Assembly: GCA_963669155.1 (NCBI GenBank)
Contig: OZ022576.1
Location: forward strand, 30,952,335 to 31,016,334
DNA length: 64,000 nucleotides
Direction of reading: 5' to 3'
Source of the DNA: Arbacia lixula
Taxonomy: Eukaryota > Echinodermata > Echinoidea > Arbacioida > Arbaciidae
Translations under genes and position numbers: made by a program
In this document: positions 59,801-64,000 of the stretch, piece after piece
Position numbering within the stretch: position 1 is the stretch's first letter
How the letters are laid out: each line of letters begins with the position of its first letter
The notes under the pieces: model-generated
Seen by the model: the letters and a program-made list of their open reading frames with translations, nothing else
Database searches by the model: none
What the model was told of the DNA's origin: nothing

Positions 59801-62800
59801 AAGGCTGCATTCATCACCAACTAATTAAAGAAGAGCAATAATTGTAATTACTAATTGTAATAATTAATACTCCACAAATGAAAAGAGCATCATGAGCTAC
59901 GATCTAATGGTCTCTAGTCTATAGGAGGCTTCATTCATTAAATAGTATTTGTTTTTGCATTGCAAAAGGCACGCACACAAACAGCATTGCGACATCATGT
60001 TAGACAGCTCGCCTAGCACTCTGATTGCAACTTCTCTCCATGAATCAGCACATTGATACACTGAAGTCTATGGGGTTTTCAATGTTGGTCATGCAAATGA
60101 GTTACCGGTAACATGCAAACTCCTAAAGGGACTCAGGCACAAGGTGGTCATTACTCATTTATCAAAATTTATGTTAATAAAAGTACTGTTGACTACTATT
60201 TTTGCAGATAAATGTAATATTAACCCCTATTTATGCAAATTAGGTACTTCAGCTAGGATGGTTATATCTAGTTCATGTCTGTAAACCAATCAAGTAACAT
60301 GATTATCGTGATGAGGAATATAATGAATATCAACAGCTTATAATCCAAAAGTGAAAGCATCACGATCAAAGATCTAATGGTTGCTGGTCTATAAGAGGCT
60401 TCATTCTGTGTTACATAGTCAAGAAGGTTTAGTCAAGTAGATTTCGAACCTTTGCAAAAAAAAAAAAAAAACACCCCAAAAATATGTCCCTTATGATTTT
60501 TTATTCTGATGCATTCGATATCAAATGGTAACATAATTTTTTTTTTTTCATTTACGAATCGTTAATCTCAATGCATGTAGCAATACCTTGCGTTTGCTGC
60601 TCCCTATGACAGTTGGTAGCCATCTGCTCTCCCGTGTGTCCATCAGAAGGAAGAGCACATCATGGCTGTCAATCAGCTCTTCCAGCTGTTGGACTGACGC
60701 CCTCGTCTGCTGTATGGCTTCCTCTAGACAGCAAGAAGTATCATATCACATTTCAGATGCAGTTCAACCACATACATAATGGGTTCTGCTGGCTCGTAAT
60801 CATTTTCTTGAGAATGTGCCCTGCCTTAAGATGAAACTTATGAGGATATTAAAGTCTCTACACATGTGACTGATGCTATTGTGTGGTGTATGGCTTCCCT
60901 TCCTATGTAATGGAACACAGGTCACTACAGGGCAATTCAAATTAAATTCTACACATCTTTATGTGAATTATTTTAGTGGTGGAGGAAATTGGTCTCAAAA
61001 CAATTCATTTGTGAGCATGCTCAGTCTAGCGATGAAAAGTGTTCAAAGATACTTAAGTTTGAATTAATCTGACAATAATCAATTCTAATCACCTCTTCAA
61101 ATGCAAGCTAAGAAAATCACTATCACATCATGAGAATTAGACTCCACACTTCACATAACACTAAACTTGTCAATTAATATCACAGGGGGTGTTTCACCAA
61201 GCTGTTCGTAAGCTACAAACGACTTTATGAATGAAGGATGACCCCTTCTTGTGGTAAATCACATTCTCAATCATTTTGATTCCCATCAGCTTAAGTTCAA
61301 ATATGTTGTTTATAAATGAATTTTTTGTTGTTAACAAGTGTCTGAATACAAAGCTTATGATTTGTCAAATTTTATCAGGATTGTTGGAAATTAACTCCCA
61401 ATATGTTAAAACAAAAACAAAGTGTGGTATCGCATTTAGCACAACAAGGGCTCATCAGTCATTCATAAAGTCTTTCGTAGCTTATGAACAGCTTGGTGCC
61501 ACGAAAATAGTCAAATCTCAGTGAAAACTAGTTAGATTTTTATTTATTCTACGGGAGTTATAGTACCTGTGACCTTAAAATTTCACAGTTGGTATCCCAA
61601 AGATGCGTGCTAAATATGTGCAAACTTTCATGAGGTTTGCAGATGTTTGTAAAAGGGACGGGCCATCTTTAAATGAGATAACCCCAATTATTCCTGCTTT
61701 GACATAGTGGGAGTGAATATCCTCCAATCCTTTGACAAATTAAAAACTTTGCACTCAGACACTTGTTAACAAAAATAATTTTAATCTTCAAAAATCAGGT
61801 ATCAACTTAAGCTGATAGGAGTCAAAATCTCAAAATCATTGAGAATCTGATATGGCTTTCAAGAACAGGTCAACAGTCGTGCATAAAGTTGTGCATAACT
61901 TATAAACAGCGTTATGAAACAGGGCTCGGGTCTAAGTGATATTGATTTAAAGATTAACATAACAAAGTTGATATCCATACCTGTAGTGCCGACAGCATGG
62001 CCAGGCATTGGAATGGACAGACTCACCCCCTTGGCATTCTACAGAAGAAAAACATGAGTTTATTCATTTTACTATCTCTATTTTCCATAATGACAGTTGT
62101 TCATCCATATCAATTTGTGATGCATGGCTAGCATGCACAGAAGACGGTACTCTTACCATTTACAATGATTTGGTAAGCCGGAGTGAGAATGAAAGTTGAC
62201 ACAAGCACATATTGGTAACCCTATTGCAGGATAACTGGTAGAGAGCATCATATTTGCAGTGAGTACAATTAAAAAAGTCTGTTCATGTCGTGGCTTGGTT
62301 AAACCATACTAGACTTCAGCAGTGTTACAATACAGCACTTTCAATTTGACATTCCTGACACCACAATCAGGTAGATTTAAATACTGATTGAGACTGGAGA
62401 TAAATGTTGGGTACAAGTGGATCATGAAATACTAATGGTGCTTGCATGCATTTCTGGAGGGTACAATCTGCTCCAAACATGACTTGACCCATGGGTCATA
62501 CACGTGTCATCTGTGTAAAGATATCCATGACCTGAATACATTCAGTAGCGATATTTCATGACTTGCATGTTTTCGAACCAGAACTCACTTGTTGCCACTT
62601 TCTGCAACTTTTTCTTCCATGAAATATACAATAATATATCCAAAGTTTCTGCTTTGACTTAATGCTCTTACCACTCCAGGGAAGATCTTCTGTATCTTCT
62701 CTGCCGCAGTCTGCGCCTTGGGCTTTCCTCCTCCCAGGGAATCTTCAAACTCAAAGAGACTCTGTCTGACTGGATTGGAGAAGGAGACGGTCGAGTTGTC

Positions 62801-63460
62801 CACAAATGTGATGGTACGCACACCCCAACCCTGGAAGAGGATTAACAAAAAGGAAAAGTTAGTTAAATAATTTTGCATCTTCTCCACAAATGCAACAGTA
62901 TGTGCATCTTAAAACCAGCACAGCAACGGTAATTATAGAAAATTTGTCAATTTAGATATATTACCTCTTCCCTCCTGCTTTCTATGCTGTGGGCCAGTGA
63001 AGAAAATTGTATTTCCTCAAATTTGGGTTATAATGCAAAACATATTGGAGTGTGCTTGTTTCAAGACATCAGGTCTGAAAACATTAATTCTTAATTTTTT
63101 ATTCGCTGTGAGCATACCTTCTTGAAAGATGTTTGTTGATTCATACCAGGCATATGCTCAGGTATGCAAGCATTCACACTGTTTATAGCCACACCTAGTC
63201 TACCTAGCTACTCTCTCATTTTGACTGGTTGACAATGATCTACACCTGCAAACTGGGCTTGTCTGCAAATGTCTGCTAATTATTGGCTAAATACGAAGGG
63301 CAGTGCATTACTCACTAGTAAACACCTCGCGACGTTACACCCGAGTGTTCCAGCGCCGAGCAGGAGGCATCTTGTCTGAGCAACTTTATCGAGGTCCAGC
63401 GAGGGCAGCAGACGCCATCTCATTAATTTCAGATTCAAATCAACCGACGTCTCGGCTAGT
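53773..63460 (-). CDS. ATG7: ATG7, E1-like autophagy enzyme, C-terminal 9 exons (5' part outside window)
   Basis: Nine minus-strand exons join with consistent phases into 408 C-terminal codons, strongly matching vertebrate ATG7. The first visible exon has the ATP-binding glycine loop GAGTLG (about 35-40 of this fragment). The next has TFVDN, followed by YSNP-like [20 protein letters not shown] (about 250-261) carries the catalytic cysteine, equivalent to human Cys572. A CTAC motif lies in exon 8, and the tail ends DFSDDE, matching the acidic tail that docks ATG8-family proteins. ATG7 is a cytosolic homodimeric E1 that activates ATG12 and ATG8/LC3 and hands them to ATG10 and ATG3 for autophagosome growth. 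A Pro/Ala/Ser-rich insertion precedes the catalytic loop. The N-terminal domain and start codon lie beyond 64000. It faces VGLL4 tail to tail, as in human. Confidence 0.97.
54082..54330 (+). mobile_element. Family 3 inverted-repeat element, copy 2
   Basis: Shares ATTAGTGAAGGTTTGACGAA, AAAGTTTTGATTTTTTGACG, TCACGTGCGAAGTGCTCTCC and CAAATGCACAGGTAAAA (reverse) with 17680-18215. The order is rearranged, so this is a partial copy. Confidence 0.65.
54549..55246. mobile_element. DNA element with GGGGGGGC-CAAAAACAGCCCCC ends
   Basis: The left end GGCAAAAACAGCCCCCT (after a G run) pairs with the right end AGGGGGCTGTTTTTGCCGCC (before a C run). The roughly 700-bp interior is AT-rich, is not symmetrical and has no long frame. 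It is inserted in the last ATG7 intron. Confidence 0.8.
55662..55862 (-). CDS. ATG7: ATG7 exon (IRGFLAR ... [10 protein letters not shown])
   Basis: 67 codons in phase 0, from acceptor TTTGCCCAG to donor GTGAGG. Motifs [21 protein letters not shown] and [12 protein letters not shown] match vertebrate ATG7. The unspliced frame continuing to 55518 is intron read-through. Confidence 0.96.
56141..56225 (-). CDS. ATG7: ATG7 exon (GYAPAET ... PLGLVPHQ)
   Basis: 85 nt, phase 2 in and 0 out, acceptor GTCTCCTGCAG, donor GTGACG. The ends GGYA and LGLVPHQ are conserved; the middle is divergent, as it is among animals. Confidence 0.92.
57000..57955 (+). mobile_element. Pearl-like (Helentron-type) non-autonomous element
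   Basis: It has three parts. Left: a subterminal TGTCTCGCCCAC (57014-57025). Middle: about five core repeats of 155-157 bp starting at 57084, 57241, 57398, 57553 and 57710. Right: an ACGG/ACG-type microsatellite (57871-57908), then a GTCTCGCC...GGCGAGAC hairpin (57923-57951) that contains GTGGGCGAGACA, the exact inverse of the left motif. Core tandem repeats followed by an ACGG microsatellite and subterminal inverted repeats are the hallmark of pearl elements described from bivalves. No transposase or Rep/helicase is present. Confidence 0.8.
57084..57746 (-). promoter_or_regulatory. Repeated nuclear-receptor half-site clusters (DR4, DR1, DR7)
   Basis: Each core repeat of the pearl-like element starts with four TGACCT half-sites: TGACCT-CAAA-TGACCT-T-TGACCT-TATCCTG-TGACCT. 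On the minus strand this reads as AGGTCA direct repeats with spacers 7, 1 and 4. The perfect DR1 copies are at 57094, 57251, 57408, 57563 and 57720. Binding is predicted from the motif alone. Confidence 0.45.
58574..58689 (-). CDS. ATG7: ATG7 exon ([17 protein letters not shown])
   Basis: 116 nt, phase 0 in and 2 out, acceptor GCTGGGCAG, donor [23 protein letters not shown] and [11 protein letters not shown] are almost identical to vertebrate ATG7. Confidence 0.97.
59020..59288 (+). mobile_element. CR1-like LINE 3' end with ATT tail
   Basis: The frame at about 59029-59148 reads [20 protein letters not shown], then [18 protein letters not shown] and a stop, the classic C-terminal end of CR1-type reverse-transcriptase proteins. 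It is followed by a short 3' UTR and an ATTATTATT tail near 59275-59288. The rest of the element is absent. It lies antisense in an ATG7 intron. Confidence 0.88.
59536..59820 (-). CDS. ATG7: ATG7 exon with catalytic cysteine and extended P/A/S loop
   Basis: 95 codons in phase 0, acceptor TTTAATTAG, donor GTGAGT. It begins [20 protein letters not shown] and ends [19 protein letters not shown], with the catalytic Cys in YFCND. Between them is a stretch of about 56 residues rich in Pro, Ala, Ser and Gly, where the human protein has about 29. Confidence 0.96.
59950..60110 (-). repeat. Dispersed repeat family 2, copy 2
   Basis: Reverse complement of this segment matches 14320-14470, for example ACCCCATAGACTTCAGTG and GTCTAACATGATGTCGCAAT. 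Located in an ATG7 intron. Confidence 0.6.
60587..60723 (-). CDS. ATG7: ATG7 exon ([19 protein letters not shown])
   Basis: 137 nt, phase 1 in and 0 out, acceptor TGCTGTCTAG, donor GTATTG. The run [20 protein letters not shown] is nearly identical to human ATG7 and ends the exon with SSKRK. Confidence 0.97.
61186..61930. mobile_element. Compound inverted-repeat element
   Basis: GTTTCACCAAGCTGTTCGTA at the left end recurs inverted at about 61482-61502 (CAGCTTGGTGCC), and in a diverged inverted form at the right end (GCGTTATGAAACAGGG). The internal segment around ATCAGCTTAAGTT and TTGTTAACAAGTGTCTGA at 61254-61376 occurs again inverted at about 61735-61857. This looks like two related elements in opposite orientation. 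Confidence 0.72.
61981..62038 (-). CDS. ATG7: ATG7 exon (SIPMPGHAV)
   Basis: 58 nt, phase 0 in and 1 out, acceptor TTCTTCTGTAG, donor GTATGG. Encodes [19 protein letters not shown], matching the SIPMPGHPV block of vertebrate ATG7. Too short to stand out as an open frame. Confidence 0.95.
62672..62830 (-). CDS. ATG7: ATG7 exon ([12 protein letters not shown] ... KIFPGV)
   Basis: 159 nt, 53 codons, phase 0 at both ends, acceptor ATCCTCTTCCAG, donor [37 protein letters not shown] and IFPGV are diagnostic ATG7 blocks in the adenylation domain. Confidence 0.98.
63316..63460 (-). CDS. ATG7: ATG7 exon with ATP-binding GAGTLG loop
   Basis: 145 nt, phase 2 in and 0 out, acceptor TATATTTAG, donor GTGAGT. 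Encodes [20 protein letters not shown] and [25 protein letters not shown] is the nucleotide-binding glycine loop of E1-like enzymes. It is the most 5' ATG7 exon in the window. Confidence 0.97.
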
Positions 63461-64000
63461 CTAAATATACAAAGTTAGGAAAAGAATGATTCTTCATCTA
63501 CACTATAGTAATATAGACCAAACAACTTTGACATTACATCAGCCATGCTATATAACACTACCATGGTTGAATAGATTCAGGAGAGTTTGAATAAGGTCCC
63601 TAAACAGTATGTAGGAATATATACCACAGGTAAACATACAGAATACAGAGATAACAGTTACTAAATGGAGGTAAACCAAATAAAAATTTGCTGAAAAAAA
63701 ATAAAGAGTTCATTCCAAGTAAAATTATAGTCATATCAATAAAAATATGCCACGGTTTGAACCCACAAGATGCAATGCTGTTGAGTAAGGGCACAAACAC
63801 AAAAACTACAGAACTACGAAACAATAATAATGATAATGTAGCTATAAGCATATCAACAGAGAATTCTTACTGCATTGTCCCCCCTCCAAAATATAAAAAC
63901 ATTTTTAAATTTAGAAAATCTGATCACTGCAAATCACACATTCATATGTGACCTGACAGCTCAAAACCGTGATAAGCTGGAAATGCAGCGAGGGAACAAA
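63461..64000 (-). other. ATG7: ATG7 upstream intron (to window edge)
   Basis: AT-rich sequence with no recognisable ATG7 exon on the minus strand and no other gene. The next 5' exon should end with the first two bases of an Arg or similar codon, to match the phase at 63460. Confidence 0.6.

Noticed and set aside
59591..59828. Plus-strand frames rich in Asp/Gly/Ala and Met
   Set aside because: Antisense to the Pro/Ala/Ser-rich ATG7 exon.

Overview
The window is animal genomic DNA: AT-rich, intron-rich, with GT-AG splicing, long dinucleotide arrays, poly-G/poly-C runs and many short inverted-repeat (MITE-like) elements. Two genes are recognised by protein similarity, VGLL4 and ATG7, and both are full invertebrate-style orthologues of the vertebrate genes. 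The repeat style and the shared linkage point to a marine invertebrate, most likely a deuterostome such as an echinoderm; this placement is an inference and a mollusc cannot be excluded.

Layout. (1) 1.4-4.1 kb, + strand: a two-coding-exon gene for a probable two-pass membrane protein with C-terminal PPxY and LPxY motifs; its identity is not established. (2) 4.1-12.3 kb: intergenic, with microsatellites, two foldback elements and a LINE relic. (3) 12.4 to about 45 kb, + strand: VGLL4, a transcription cofactor with two Tondu (TDU) motifs that bind TEAD factors. It has a first exon at 12.4 kb, a phase-compatible candidate alternative first exon at 22.36 kb, a 23.6 kb first intron crowded with repeats, then three coding exons at 36.1, 39.1 and 39.8 kb and a long 3' region with several poly(A) signals. 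(4) 45-52.7 kb: intergenic, dominated by (CA)n, (CT)n and a G-rich minisatellite of about 1 kb. (5) 52.7-63.5 kb, - strand: the C-terminal 408 codons of ATG7, the E1-like enzyme of autophagy, in nine exons whose phases all agree; the 5' exons lie beyond the right edge.

VGLL4 and ATG7 are tail to tail, the same arrangement as in human 3p25, so the pair looks like a very old linkage. No metabolic or operon-like cooperation is implied; the link may reflect shared regulatory DNA.

The most unusual non-coding signals are a pearl-like (Helentron-type) element in an ATG7 intron whose 157-bp core repeats each carry four nuclear-receptor half-sites including a perfect DR1; a roughly 60-bp satellite in VGLL4 intron 1 with six exact POU octamers; and two CA arrays 3.8 kb apart that share an identical single-copy flank.
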